Shown here: positions 9,180 through 19,653 of the stretch, in pieces
Layout of the letters: each line of letters begins with the position of its first letter
Numbering within the stretch: the first letter of the stretch is position 1
Source of the DNA: Neobacillus drentensis
Lineage (GTDB): Bacteria > Bacillota > Bacilli > Bacillales > Cytobacillaceae
DNA length: 64,000 bases
Direction: 5' to 3'
Assembly (NCBI RefSeq): GCF_021560175.1
Contig: NZ_CP091110.1
Span: forward strand, 3,028,001 to 3,092,000
Translations under genes and position numbers: made by a program
The notes under the pieces: generated by a model
The model's input: only the letters and a program-made list of their open reading frames with translations
What the model was told of the DNA's origin: nothing
Databases searched by the model: none

Positions 9180-10064
9180 ATGGTGACTTTAAATATGATA
9201 AATACACTCTACATTGAGATACGTAACATTAATGTCGTTTTTATGCTAGTCAATCAAAGTGATGAAGCACCACAAGACTTTAAATATACTGGAAAGTTAT
9301 ATGAACATATTGGAAAAGGATTTGGAGATCAAATCGTTGAAGCTGAGGTAGCTTTTGAAATTCTTCATAATAGTGGGGGGACAAATGAGTTAGAAAATAC
9401 CCTTACTAAATACTATGAGTGTATTTTAGTCGGACGGGAATTTCCGAGCACGTATGAGGATCTTTCATTTCAAAAGCTTATGAATGAAGCGAAAAAGAGG
9501 GCACTTTCCAATGCAGAAGAATTGCTAGAAAGTAGTGGTTTAATTAAAAGATTTGAAGATTTATTAAAACGAGTTCGATTCGATACAACAAAATATCCAA
9601 TTGATCAAATTTATATTCGTGAAACTAAGTATTTTCATTTGATGAAAAATTCAATTCAAAAAATTCTTCCCAATATATCTATAGTTGAGTTCAAAGAAGA
9701 TACTTTAAGTTTGAATCAATTGGAAGAGGAACCTTATCCGAAAAAAAAACTTTATTTAAAGTATTTAAACTATTTAATACTCATTATGGAATTAGACTCA
9801 AATGAGTATAAGGAAAGTTGTTTAATATTTAAAACTAAATTTTCATTGGATGTAAGTATAAACATTGAGATTGTAGAGTCGTGGAGAGAAAAAGGAATGG
9901 TAAAGGAAAGATCTGTTAGGCATTTTTCCTTTAATTTACCCCTCTTCTATACCGATGAAGATATTCGACTAACAACCATCTATCAACCTAGGTATGGATA
10001 TACTTTCGAAATGATTCACGTAGATTCGGGTGAAAAAGAAACTTTTATTGGAGGGGAGTCTTAA
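9180..10064 (+). CDS. Unknown protein, or C-terminal part of a split 490-codon frame
   Basis: A 294-residue frame beginning with the ATG that directly abuts the amber stop of the preceding frame, in the same phase. No ribosome binding site is seen before ATG 9180. Expression would therefore need translational coupling, readthrough or a later start. The central part is helical (LMNEAKKRALSNAEELLESSG) and the C-terminus is beta-rich; no catalytic motif is recognised. The TAA at 10062-10064 abuts the ATG of the Snf2-like helicase. It may be a functional separate subunit or the tail of a broken gene. Confidence 0.5.
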   Translation: MVTLNMINTLYIEIRNINVVFMLVNQSDEAPQDFKYTGKLYEHIGKGFGDQIVEAEVAFEILHNSGGTNELENTLTKYYECILVGREFPSTYEDLSFQKLMNEAKKRALSNAEELLESSGLIKRFEDLLKRVRFDTTKYPIDQIYIRETKYFHLMKNSIQKILPNISIVEFKEDTLSLNQLEEEPYPKKKLYLKYLNYLILIMELDSNEYKESCLIFKTKFSLDVSINIEIVESWREKGMVKERSVRHFSFNLPLFYTDEDIRLTTIYQPRYGYTFEMIHVDSGEKETFIGGES

Positions 10065-13000
10065 ATGGGGTTTGAAGATATAGTAAATGGAATGTATGTA
10101 AGATGTCCTTTTGATGATGAAAGTGAAGACTTCCCTAGAACTTTTATTATGGGAAAAGTTATAGAAAAGCAAAATGATTTTAATGAAGTAATGGTTAGAT
10201 TTTATGATCATTATGGACTTAGGGAATATCTTTCTAATATTCCCTCCAGGAAGCTGTTTAGATTAGAGGATGTAACTAGATGTCATTTAATGAAAAACGA
10301 AACTGTAAAATTTTACTCAAAAGGTAAGGAGCTAAAAAAAGGGGTTATTTTAGAATCCTTTAAGAAAAAAGAACAACCGTTTTATTACTACTATGTTTTA
10401 TGTGGCTCACAAGTAGTAAAAGTGTGTGAAACAGAGATCGAGGCATCCTTACAATCTTCAAAATTTGATCCGGTTCAACAGCTTTTGCAATATGAATTTC
10501 AAAATCCAAAATGGTATTTAAATCGCAATGTGGTAAGTTCATTTACCAATATTTTAGATAATTCACCAATCGGTTTTGAAACATTAGTAGGAGCACGTGC
10601 TTATTTATTTCCACACCAAATTGATACGATTATGAGGGCTTCAAGACAATCACCATGTAGATTAATGTTAGCAGATGAGGTAGGTCTTGGTAAAACCATT
10701 GAAGCACTTATTATTGCCAATACATTAAATAGAACAAAAGAAGATTTTAATACATTAGTCATTGTACCCACTACTTTAATGAATCAATGGAAAAATGAAT
10801 TTGATATTAAACTTTGGCTAAGAGCTGAAATAAATGATGGAAAAAGTGAAATTACTAGTAACCACGTGATTATTCCATTAGAGGAAATGACAAAACCACA
10901 ATATAAGAATCTATTAAACCGGGATTGGGATTTGGCGATTATTGATGAGGTCCATAAAGTTATAAAGGATGAAGATATATACGATAAAATCTATTCTTTA
11001 TCCCAGCGTATTGACAATTTATTAATTTTAACTGCGACACCTATTACTTCAAGAAGAACAGAATATTTAAATTTATTAAAGCTTTTGAAACCTCAAACGT
11101 ATGGGGACATGAGTTCAGAACAATTTGATGTTCTAGTTGAAAAGAATAATAAGATTAAAGAGCATGTTTGTGAAATTAGAAATATGTTAGAAGAATATTA
11201 TGAAAGCAATAGTGAAGATCAAGGATTACTAGAGGATATTGCCGATGAACTAGCAGAAATTAAGGACTATTTAGATGATGATTACTTCAATGAAGGGTTT
11301 GACTCCATTGATATAGAAAAAGAAGACCGGAGTTTAGTTGTGATTCATCTATTGTTAGGGTATATTGCAGAGTACTATCAAATTGACCGCGATATCATAC
11401 GTCATCGTCGTGAAGAATTGAAGAATAAGTTCTCAAATAGAAGTCTTCATAAAATATCCTATATGATGCAGGATGCTGACCAAAACTATTATGAATACGA
11501 GAGCTACTCTTCATTATTAGATTATCTTAATGAATTGAAAAATGAGGGACTACTTAATATTGAAATAGCAAAGGAACTATTAAGTAGAATGTTCTCTTCA
11601 CCATATGCGTTAAAGGCTTACTTAAAATCGAATTCAAAGTTAATACCCTCACAAAAGTATGATGAATTACTTTATGTTGTTGATAAATACATTCAAGGAA
11701 TGGAGAGAGAGATTGAGGACCCACACCTTTATCTTGAAGATCCCGATTTTATTAGAAGTAGAGTAACTAAGCTTTTAGATTATTTGGATCAAGAGGCTTA
11801 TGACCAAAAAGTGGTTATTTTTACTTCCTATACTGAAACAGCTAAAATGCTCAATCAATTACTTAGTAACTTTCTAGAATCTGATAGTTTAAGCAGATTT
11901 TATAAAGGATTACCAGAAGAAGATTTAACGAGGGAAATGAATAAGTTTCAAATGAACAAAGATGTCAAGGTCATGATTTGTGACTATACGGCAGGGGAAG
12001 GTAGAAATCTGCAAATGGCAGATCTCATTATTCATTATGATTTGCCAGTCTCACCAAGTGAAATTGAACAACGAATTGGGCGTTTAGATCGTATCGGTAG
12101 GGACCAAGATAAAGAAGTAAGTTCCATTGTTTTATATGCTCAAGACTCAATGGAAGAATACTTATTGAGAATATGGAATGAAGCTTTTAATATTTTTGGT
12201 GAATCATTAAGTGGGCTAGAAATAGCATTAGCAGATTTTGAAGAGTTAATTAAAGATTTCCTATTAAATTATGAAGAAATCGAATTTGATGTGGTATTGG
12301 ATGATTTTAAGAATGAGACGAAAGAATTAAAAAAAGTTCTCCGAGAAGAACGCCTATACGATGCCAATCGTCAGCTCAGTCGACGCCTCCAACGTATGAT
12401 AGAAAAACTAATAGATAATGTAGATGATAATCAAGGAAAAAGTTTATCAAATGCAATGGGTGCATGGGGAATGATGGTAGGATTTAGAAGTGAAAAAGTT
12501 ATGATGGAACAAAATATACTAGCTAAGTTTTCTGCGCAAACCTTTAGTCATGGCTCTTTTAGAAAAGCATGGTATATTCCATTGGAGACAAGCGAAATTC
12601 TAAAGAGATCGAAAAAGCCAAATGAAATCGTTGGAACATTTTCGAGGGAATTAGCTATAAAAAATGAAGCACTTGCCTTTTTTGCACCGGGTGAACCCAT
12701 TTTCGATTCGATCATGAATCATGCCATCACAAATTACAGAGGCACTTGTTGTGCAATGGAATTAGCAGGAAATTTTGAGTTTAGTGGATTTGTATTTAAT
12801 TGGAAAACTAGTTTCCAAGATCGATATCTATTAGATTTTGGATTTCCAATAGAGAATATTAAACATTTAAAAGGATTTAATCTAGTTAAGAAAGAATCAG
12901 ATTTAATTAAACTTTCTGGTGATGAAACGATTACCATTGATGATATTGAAAGCTTAATCCAATCAACTAGTCAATCTAGAATTACACATCTTGGTCAACG

Positions 13001-13325
13001 AAGTGGGAGATTTAGTAACATGGATCAATTTATTGAATTATATTCACCTAATCGTTGGAGAAAACTTGTTATTCAATCAAGAAATGCAAGCCTTGAAAAT
13101 GTTAAACAAAAATCGGCTAAAAGAATATCCAATATCAAAAAACAGTTTTCGAAGAATTATAAATTGGAAAATAGAGGACATAACCAATCAAGATCCTTTT
13201 ATGATAGTGAACAACTGGAGGTAACTGAAGATGAACGTTTATATAAAGCTTTAGTTAAAGGAATATCTAATTGTAGCTATGAACTAGATTCTGTTTTTTA
13301 TGTTAGGGTGAGAAAGCATGTATGA
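10065..13325 (+). CDS. Snf2/RapA-type helicase, DpdE-like
   Basis: A 1086-residue superfamily 2 ATPase of the Snf2/HepA class. Motif I is LADEVGLGKTIEA near residue 202, motif II is IIDEVHK near 294, motif III is LTATPITSRR near 322, and motifs V-VI are DYTAGEGRNLQMADLI and EQRIGRLDRIGR near 670. Such proteins translocate on duplex DNA and remodel it. Size, motif set and its position before a RecQ-like helicase, a small protein and a large P-loop ATPase match DpdE of 7-deazaguanine DNA modification islands. The GGAGGGG site before the ATG is strong. The stop overlaps the next gene by eight bases. The DpdE assignment rests on architecture and order, not on a database comparison. Confidence 0.75.
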   Translation: MGFEDIVNGMYVRCPFDDESEDFPRTFIMGKVIEKQNDFNEVMVRFYDHYGLREYLSNIPSRKLFRLEDVTRCHLMKNETVKFYSKGKELKKGVILESFKKKEQPFYYYYVLCGSQVVKVCETEIEASLQSSKFDPVQQLLQYEFQNPKWYLNRNVVSSFTNILDNSPIGFETLVGARAYLFPHQIDTIMRASRQSPCRLMLADEVGLGKTIEALIIANTLNRTKEDFNTLVIVPTTLMNQWKNEFDIKLWLRAEINDGKSEITSNHVIIPLEEMTKPQYKNLLNRDWDLAIIDEVHKVIKDEDIYDKIYSLSQRIDNLLILTATPITSRRTEYLNLLKLLKPQTYGDMSSEQFDVLVEKNNKIKEHVCEIRNMLEEYYESNSEDQGLLEDIADELAEIKDYLDDDYFNEGFDSIDIEKEDRSLVVIHLLLGYIAEYYQIDRDIIRHRREELKNKFSNRSLHKISYMMQDADQNYYEYESYSSLLDYLNELKNEGLLNIEIAKELLSRMFSSPYALKAYLKSNSKLIPSQKYDELLYVVDKYIQGMEREIEDPHLYLEDPDFIRSRVTKLLDYLDQEAYDQKVVIFTSYTETAKMLNQLLSNFLESDSLSRFYKGLPEEDLTREMNKFQMNKDVKVMICDYTAGEGRNLQMADLIIHYDLPVSPSEIEQRIGRLDRIGRDQDKEVSSIVLYAQDSMEEYLLRIWNEAFNIFGESLSGLEIALADFEELIKDFLLNYEEIEFDVVLDDFKNETKELKKVLREERLYDANRQLSRRLQRMIEKLIDNVDDNQGKSLSNAMGAWGMMVGFRSEKVMMEQNILAKFSAQTFSHGSFRKAWYIPLETSEILKRSKKPNEIVGTFSRELAIKNEALAFFAPGEPIFDSIMNHAITNYRGTCCAMELAGNFEFSGFVFNWKTSFQDRYLLDFGFPIENIKHLKGFNLVKKESDLIKLSGDETITIDDIESLIQSTSQSRITHLGQRSGRFSNMDQFIELYSPNRWRKLVIQSRNASLENVKQKSAKRISNIKKQFSKNYKLENRGHNQSRSFYDSEQLEVTEDERLYKALVKGISNCSYELDSVFYVRVRKHV

Positions 13326-15777
13326 CAACCACAAGGGAATCATCGAGGAAATGTTGTTAGGCAAGATTTCTCCTAAGGAAGCAAGGTTACAAGAACAAGA
13401 AAATAAACAAAATACTCCACAAGAAAGTGTCACTTTTAGATTGATATCAATCTATGAAAAATACTTGAAGCAACAAGTCACCTTGAATGATTTCATGGTT
13501 ATTTTTCGGCATTATTTATTAATTTTAAAATTAAAAATTAAAGTATCTGATAAATTGTTTAATGAGATGTTTAATTATTTACAACATTTTGGACTTAACT
13601 ATTATAAGTATGACATTGATGTAGAAATTTCATGTAATCCTTCTTTTCCCGAGTGGTTAAATGCAGCTAATGAGATTTTAGATGTATATAAATATAATTC
13701 TAATCCACCTCAAACAGCAGTAGGAGATGGGTATTTATATAACATGACTGGATATAAGGAATATACATCAAAGGGGCAAAAATATTTAGTAAATGCTGCA
13801 ATTAAACAAGAAGAAGGTACAACTATTATAGCCGCATTAAGAACAGGAGGAGGAAAATCCCTTGTTTTCCAAATGCCTGCTTTTTATGATGAAGCTGGTG
13901 TAACAATTGTTATTGTCCCAACCGTTTCTTTAACAATCGACCAGCAACAAAATATTAAGTCTAGTTATAATGAAGAAAAATTCGCTGCAAGAGTTATTCA
14001 TGCAGGTGTTACACTAGAAGAAAGGAAGAAGATAGAAGCAGAATTAAAAGATGGAAAGGTATCTTTGGTCTATACATCTCCTGAAGTAGTAATGAGGCCA
14101 TGGTTTAAACAGGTTTTATTTGAATTAGCCGTAACTGGGCAATTAAATAGATTTGTCATTGATGAGGCACATATCGTGGATGAATGGGGCGATCTCTTTA
14201 GAATTGACTTTCAATTGTTATCTGTTATTAGAAAAAAGTTACTTCAATTAACAAACGGAAGATTAAAAACCCTTCTAGTATCTGCTACTTTATCAGAAGA
14301 AACATCTACACTTCTAGGTGAATTATTTTCCGAAAAAGGTCGCTTAATTGAAATTAGGACAGATACACAAAGAGAAGAAATCATGTATTACTATAAATAT
14401 TGTGATAGCATTCATCAGAGATCCCAAAACTTCGAAGAACTATTAACCAAACTTCCGCGACCCTTTATTGCTTATGTTGGTACAAAGGCGGATGCAGAAT
14501 ATTATACTACTTTAATTAGACAAAATGGTTTTACACGTGTAAGGGAATTTACGGGTGATACCTCATCAGAAAAAAGGGAAGAAATTTTGGGAAAGTGGAA
14601 AAATGATGAAATTGACATTGTTGTGGCAACTTCTGCTTTTGGGGTTGGGGTTGATAAAAAAGATATTAGGGCAGTTGTTCATTTATACATGCCACCAAGC
14701 ATTGATAGGTTCTATCAGGAGGTAGGAAGAGGTGGAAGAGATGGCTATCCGGCCCTTTCTATATCACTTATTAATCACTTGGAGGACTATAAATTAGTAA
14801 ACAATTTAACGAGTAATAAAGTATTGACTGTTGAGAAAATTATTGAAAAAATAACAGACTTATTTTCTCAGCCTAAATCGATTGAAAGTGGCGATCGAAT
14901 AGTAGTTAATACGATGATTTCCCCTCGTAATCGTGACGAGCAATATACTGGTCGTACTTTTGCTAATTGGTATGGATATGTTTTATTGTTTTTATACCGT
15001 AATGGCTTTATTGATATTTTAGATGTGGAATGGCTTGGAAATGGCGATTATGATTGTGTCATTCAGATCAAAGACTTTTCTATTGTAAATATTAACGATG
15101 AATTTGTAGAAAAAATTAGGATTATTAGAGAATCTGAACGTAATAGAATTAATAAGCAAATAGATCTTATAAAAGAAATGTTGAAAGTGTCAAATAAAAG
15201 CTGTTATGGTTATCATTTAGAAGAAATATATCCTTATGCGACTAAGGCGTGTCTTTCATGTCCAGCATGTAGGTTAAAAAAAAGAAAATCAACTGTAAGT
15301 ACTCATCATATTTCTGTTACTGAAGGTCGTTTAATGTTTTTGGAACAACAAAAATTATATCAGATACCATCTAATACACATGTTTTAAACGAGACACTTT
15401 TTCAATACGATAAACACTTTAATACAATCTATATCCGTGATCACAAATTTAATGTGATATTGGTTGAAAACCGTAACCAAATTGACTTTGAATATCTTCC
15501 GCACGAGAAATTTAATATTTATGAATACGATGAGCTTTTGTCGGGTGATGATATCATTTTAAATGGTACTATTTGTATTGTGTTAAGTGAAAATTCTATA
15601 AAAGCAAATAAAATCTACCAATATATACACAATCTAAAAAGTACATTTCCAAGGAATAAACTACTATATATCGCAAAAAAAAATACATTCATTACTAGTG
15701 AATCTCGTTATATAAATGAACTGATTCAAGGACCAGTTAATGAAATTATAGGAGATCTTCATGAACATAGAAACTAA
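13318..15777 (+). CDS. RecQ-like DEAH helicase, DpdF-like
   Basis: An 819-residue superfamily 2 helicase. Motif I is RTGGGKS near residue 174, motif II VIDEAHIVDEWG near 282, motif III VSATLS near 322, motif V VVATSAFGVGVDKKDIR, and motif VI DRFYQEVGRGGRDGYP near 470. This is the RecQ pattern of 3'-5' helicases. A Cys cluster (C near 629, then CLSCPAC near 645-651) resembles the RecQ zinc-binding site. About 150 residues of unrecognised N-terminal region and 150 of C-terminal region flank the core. It overlaps both neighbours by 8 and 17 bases, so it is translationally coupled. Order and size match DpdF; this is inference from architecture. Confidence 0.75.
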   Translation: MYDNHKGIIEEMLLGKISPKEARLQEQENKQNTPQESVTFRLISIYEKYLKQQVTLNDFMVIFRHYLLILKLKIKVSDKLFNEMFNYLQHFGLNYYKYDIDVEISCNPSFPEWLNAANEILDVYKYNSNPPQTAVGDGYLYNMTGYKEYTSKGQKYLVNAAIKQEEGTTIIAALRTGGGKSLVFQMPAFYDEAGVTIVIVPTVSLTIDQQQNIKSSYNEEKFAARVIHAGVTLEERKKIEAELKDGKVSLVYTSPEVVMRPWFKQVLFELAVTGQLNRFVIDEAHIVDEWGDLFRIDFQLLSVIRKKLLQLTNGRLKTLLVSATLSEETSTLLGELFSEKGRLIEIRTDTQREEIMYYYKYCDSIHQRSQNFEELLTKLPRPFIAYVGTKADAEYYTTLIRQNGFTRVREFTGDTSSEKREEILGKWKNDEIDIVVATSAFGVGVDKKDIRAVVHLYMPPSIDRFYQEVGRGGRDGYPALSISLINHLEDYKLVNNLTSNKVLTVEKIIEKITDLFSQPKSIESGDRIVVNTMISPRNRDEQYTGRTFANWYGYVLLFLYRNGFIDILDVEWLGNGDYDCVIQIKDFSIVNINDEFVEKIRIIRESERNRINKQIDLIKEMLKVSNKSCYGYHLEEIYPYATKACLSCPACRLKKRKSTVSTHHISVTEGRLMFLEQQKLYQIPSNTHVLNETLFQYDKHFNTIYIRDHKFNVILVENRNQIDFEYLPHEKFNIYEYDELLSGDDIILNGTICIVLSENSIKANKIYQYIHNLKSTFPRNKLLYIAKKNTFITSESRYINELIQGPVNEIIGDLHEHRN

Positions 15778-16540
15778 TTTTAATCTGGAGGCAACTCCAG
15801 AAAGAGTTTACTCGCTTTTAAAATTAATCGAAATGAAACCATACACTCAAGACGAACTAAAACAATTAGTGCACCCAATTAGTAAAGATGGTGAATTAAA
15901 CAAAGTTTTAAAGTATTTACTTGATTGTAAATGGATTTCTAAAAATAAAACCAATCAATATGAACTCCATTTTGAAAAGGAATATCTAGAAACTTTTGAT
16001 CTATTTCGCAGAAGATTAAATTCAATTTTATTTAACGGAGATAAAACCATTTTTTATATGTATACAGAATGGGTTGTTAGTAATGATGAAAAAATCTTGG
16101 GAATTAGAGTAAGTGACTATACAAGAGAAAATCCAAATTTTATTAGAGAAGGGAAAAATAACTTTTATTTGCAATGGAGATTATGGGCAAGTTTTTTAGG
16201 TATTGGAAATTTGCATAATAAGATATTTATTCCTAATCCTTCTACTAGAATTAAGGATATTATTGAATATAACATTAATGAACAAAGCACTGACAAAGCT
16301 ATTCCATTAAATGATTTTTTTAGTTGGTTAATAACCAAATGCCCTGAACTTAATAATTGTTTAGTAGATAACAATATTTCCACTTTTCTTTCTTTAGCGC
16401 TTAGAGAACTTCACGATCAAGAAATAATAAAATTAGAGTACCACCAGGACTTTCCTAATATCTGGTATTTAACAAATAGCATGTTTCACGAGGTAGATCG
16501 TCAAGTCACGCATATTCGATTGAGGAGTGATCAAAATTGA
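15761..16540 (+). CDS. Winged-helix-like protein, DpdG-like
   Basis: A 259-residue soluble protein. The first 75 residues read like a winged helix: helices PERVYSLLKLIEMKPYTQDEL and DGELNKVLKYLLDCKWI, followed by a wing-like NKTNQYELHF. It may bind DNA or act as a connector. It overlaps the RecQ-like gene by 17 bases, and its TGA overlaps the TTG start of the next gene. Position between RecQ-like and large ATPase genes is that of dpdG. The name is inferred from order and size only. Confidence 0.6.
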   Translation: MNIETNFNLEATPERVYSLLKLIEMKPYTQDELKQLVHPISKDGELNKVLKYLLDCKWISKNKTNQYELHFEKEYLETFDLFRRRLNSILFNGDKTIFYMYTEWVVSNDEKILGIRVSDYTRENPNFIREGKNNFYLQWRLWASFLGIGNLHNKIFIPNPSTRIKDIIEYNINEQSTDKAIPLNDFFSWLITKCPELNNCLVDNNISTFLSLALRELHDQEIIKLEYHQDFPNIWYLTNSMFHEVDRQVTHIRLRSDQN

Positions 16541-19500
16541 ATTATTTACATTTACTTAGTCGTTTAGATGAAGTTATTGTAAACGATGCGACTTATACAT
16601 CACCAGCAGAGTTCCTTGCAACTCACCTACCATTTAAAAATTTAAAATATACATCAAGCGGTATTGGTGAAGACATTGAAAAAAGTATATCAGAGGAAGA
16701 TTTTTTTACGGAACATTTATTAAAACAATCCAATAAACACAATTTTATTGTGGTGCAGGGTGATAGTGGGGCAGGTAAATCGCATTTTATAAGATGGTTA
16801 ATGGAACGATATGATTTAAATAAGGAAAAAGACGATGTAATTGTCTCAATAAAGCGCCATCAAAATACGTTAAAATCAGCAATAGCTCAAATATTACAAT
16901 CTGATGTATTTAGCGAAATAAAAAATAAAGAAATATCACAAAAACTTTCAAATGCTAAAGAATTATTAGATGATTCAGAGTTGCTCTATTCTATTAAAAA
17001 TAATTTTTTGACAAAGTTAGAATCAAAAGAGGATTTTGTTAATTGTATAATTAGTAAAAGAGAGTCGAATAAATTAATTGAATTTATAAAATGTAATTAT
17101 GCAGTTGAGAATCTATTTGCAGCACCCGGTGGACCATTTGATCGAATCTATCAAAAGATTTCATCTAATTCAAAAGATAAGCTTCAAACAGAATTTGATG
17201 CAAGATTTACACCTGAGGACTTTAATATTTCATTAGATTTTAGAGAAGAAATTGAAGATTATGAAGATATAACAAGAAGCGCTCGAGATTTTGCTAAAGA
17301 TATTTATAAAAAGGAAGACTTTAGAGTTAGAGTATCGAAATATTTAAACTCCTATGTGGACTCTGTAATTCAACTTTGTCTTCAAATGAATGGTGAAGAT
17401 TTTAGACAAGTAATCTATGATCTTAGAAAGTACTTGAAGAGTATAAATAAAACACTTACCTTATTTATTGAGGATGTTACCTCATTTACGGGGATTGATC
17501 AATCTTTAATTGAAGCATTAAATGTATCGGATCATAATAACGATGAAATTTGTAGATTATTTACAGTGCTAGGAACAACGAAATCTTATTATAATTCATT
17601 TTTTCCTGATAATTTAAAACAGAGGGTAACGGGTAGGGTATTTATAGAGTTAGAATCCATTTTTGGATCTAAAAATGATGTGGTCATAATGGCAGCTAGA
17701 TATTTAAATGCCATAAATACAAGCAAGGACGAATTGCAGCATTGGCATTTAACAGGTGCTAACTTTAAAGATTTACCAATATCAAAAATGTATGAAAAAC
17801 ATAATTGGAGTGCATTTAAAGATCCAGAGTTAGGTGATATCTACCTATTTCCGTTCAATAAAAGAGCCATAATACAGCTTTATGAAACCTTAAATGAAAA
17901 AACACCCCGTGTCTTTCTAAAACAGGTTATTAAACATGTATATGAAAGATTTATTAACAACCCTACAGATTTTCCAGGTAAATGGCAGGAATTTAAAAAC
18001 TATTATGATGTACCTCAATGGGCTGAGGAATTGCATAAAACATTAATTGAAAATCAACTTCCAGATAAATCAGACGAATTATCCTGTGTCCTGAGAGTAT
18101 GGGGAGACCGTACCGCTTTTCGTACTACAGAGAATGGCGAAATACGGTTAGGTGATTTACCGAAAGAAGTTTTCGATGCTTTTTCTTTACCGTTTGTTAA
18201 GGGGAAAGAAACAGATAGCAGTAATGTTACAAATGGAGGCGGAGAAATTGCTCTATCGAAGATTACAAACCCTCCTCCGACTAAAAAACCTGAACCGAAA
18301 ACTTCAACTAATAAACAGAGTGAAGCAAATAAAAAGTATGAAAAAGAAAAACAAGTATTGCGTGATTGGTTTCAAGAGGACAAACCACTATCCAATCATA
18401 GAGAATTAAGAGGGGAAATCTCTAGTTTCCTTCATTCTTTTATCCAATGGGAAAAGTATGGAGTGTCAAGCTACTTAGCCACCAACTTTTTTGGCAGTTC
18501 TTTTAACCGAATAGGGATTGAAGGACAACCGGTTGAAATCAATCGTTCTGGTTTAGTTTTAAAAAGAACAAATATTGACTTTCAGTTCTTAGATGCACTT
18601 CTTACTTTTAAATATCAGGGGAACAGTACTTGGAATTTTCCAAATTCAACAGATTATTTATTACTGATATCTAAATGGATTTCGTTAAACATTAAAACTA
18701 TTGTTGATTTAATAACTAAGCATGATAAAGAAGTACAGTGGGATATGCTAAAATGGGCAGTATATAATCAATATTTAATTTGTGTACTAAATGGACAAAT
18801 TACTGGTGAAGAAACTGCAGAGGAAATCTATTTACATGTTATGAACGCTCAAAAATTAATAAGGGAAAATGAACATTCTCGGAACTGGGAACGTTTAATC
18901 GGCCCTATCAAAGATCATGACATTATTAACAATAGCGATTTCTTGATAAAAAATACTAACCTGTTATTGGGAGAAGCGAGTTTTGATACGAATAAAGTAT
19001 TTATTGCAGCTCACAATGTATTAAATGAGATTAAAAGTCTAATAAAAATAAAATGGAAATTATCAGATATACCTGATGTAAAAGAATCAAATTCACTAAT
19101 TTATATTTCATATAGTTTAATGAAAAATATTCATTCATTGATACAGAAACTTGTGGAACTAGAATTAGCCGAGCTGCAAAATTATACAAAAAAAATAACT
19201 AACTTTGTGACTAAAGAAGAAGTACTTCAATCTATCTATAAAATTAGGTCCTTCCTAGAAAATACATTGCGCGGAAAAGCACAGGAGTTTTACTCTGTCG
19301 AGGATTATAAAATAGCATTAGAAAGTGATGAGGAAATAAATAAATTTTCTTCCGAAATTGTAGGGATCATGGAGACAATTGGCACAATAGAGGATACCAA
19401 TTTGGAGAGTTTAATAAAAATATCAAGACTTTCCTTAGTGACCCTAACAAGGTTTTATACTTTATTGCAGGAAATAGACAATAAACTTGAACAACTGAAA

Positions 19501-19653
19501 AATAAATATGAGAATTCAATTAAACAAAATGAGAAAGAAATAATTGAATATGAAGAGAACCTAAATGAATTAAAGCGTAATGTAAGAAATGTAAAGAAAT
19601 CATTAAACTTATTAGGAGTTAGTGATATTCATGTTGTTAAAGAAAATAGATAA
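16537..19653 (+). CDS. Large P-loop ATPase, DpdH-like
   Basis: A 1038-residue protein with Walker A GDSGAGKS at about residues 75-82 and a Walker B-like LFIEDV near 308, typical of STAND/AAA-type ATPases. A low-complexity linker rich in Pro, Lys and Asn (near 570-600) separates the ATPase from a helical C-terminal half. The last 150 residues are strongly predicted coiled coil (QNEKEIIEYEENLNELKRNV). The TTG start lies within the overlapping TTGA with the upstream gene. Such ATPases often act as sensors or assembly platforms in defence complexes. Size and order fit DpdH. Confidence 0.65.
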   Translation: MNYLHLLSRLDEVIVNDATYTSPAEFLATHLPFKNLKYTSSGIGEDIEKSISEEDFFTEHLLKQSNKHNFIVVQGDSGAGKSHFIRWLMERYDLNKEKDDVIVSIKRHQNTLKSAIAQILQSDVFSEIKNKEISQKLSNAKELLDDSELLYSIKNNFLTKLESKEDFVNCIISKRESNKLIEFIKCNYAVENLFAAPGGPFDRIYQKISSNSKDKLQTEFDARFTPEDFNISLDFREEIEDYEDITRSARDFAKDIYKKEDFRVRVSKYLNSYVDSVIQLCLQMNGEDFRQVIYDLRKYLKSINKTLTLFIEDVTSFTGIDQSLIEALNVSDHNNDEICRLFTVLGTTKSYYNSFFPDNLKQRVTGRVFIELESIFGSKNDVVIMAARYLNAINTSKDELQHWHLTGANFKDLPISKMYEKHNWSAFKDPELGDIYLFPFNKRAIIQLYETLNEKTPRVFLKQVIKHVYERFINNPTDFPGKWQEFKNYYDVPQWAEELHKTLIENQLPDKSDELSCVLRVWGDRTAFRTTENGEIRLGDLPKEVFDAFSLPFVKGKETDSSNVTNGGGEIALSKITNPPPTKKPEPKTSTNKQSEANKKYEKEKQVLRDWFQEDKPLSNHRELRGEISSFLHSFIQWEKYGVSSYLATNFFGSSFNRIGIEGQPVEINRSGLVLKRTNIDFQFLDALLTFKYQGNSTWNFPNSTDYLLLISKWISLNIKTIVDLITKHDKEVQWDMLKWAVYNQYLICVLNGQITGEETAEEIYLHVMNAQKLIRENEHSRNWERLIGPIKDHDIINNSDFLIKNTNLLLGEASFDTNKVFIAAHNVLNEIKSLIKIKWKLSDIPDVKESNSLIYISYSLMKNIHSLIQKLVELELAELQNYTKKITNFVTKEEVLQSIYKIRSFLENTLRGKAQEFYSVEDYKIALESDEEINKFSSEIVGIMETIGTIEDTNLESLIKISRLSLVTLTRFYTLLQEIDNKLEQLKNKYENSIKQNEKEIIEYEENLNELKRNVRNVKKSLNLLGVSDIHVVKENR

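Noticed and set aside
10065..15777. DISARM or Druantia system
   Set aside because: No methyltransferase, DUF1998 protein or phospholipase-D-like protein accompanies the helicases.
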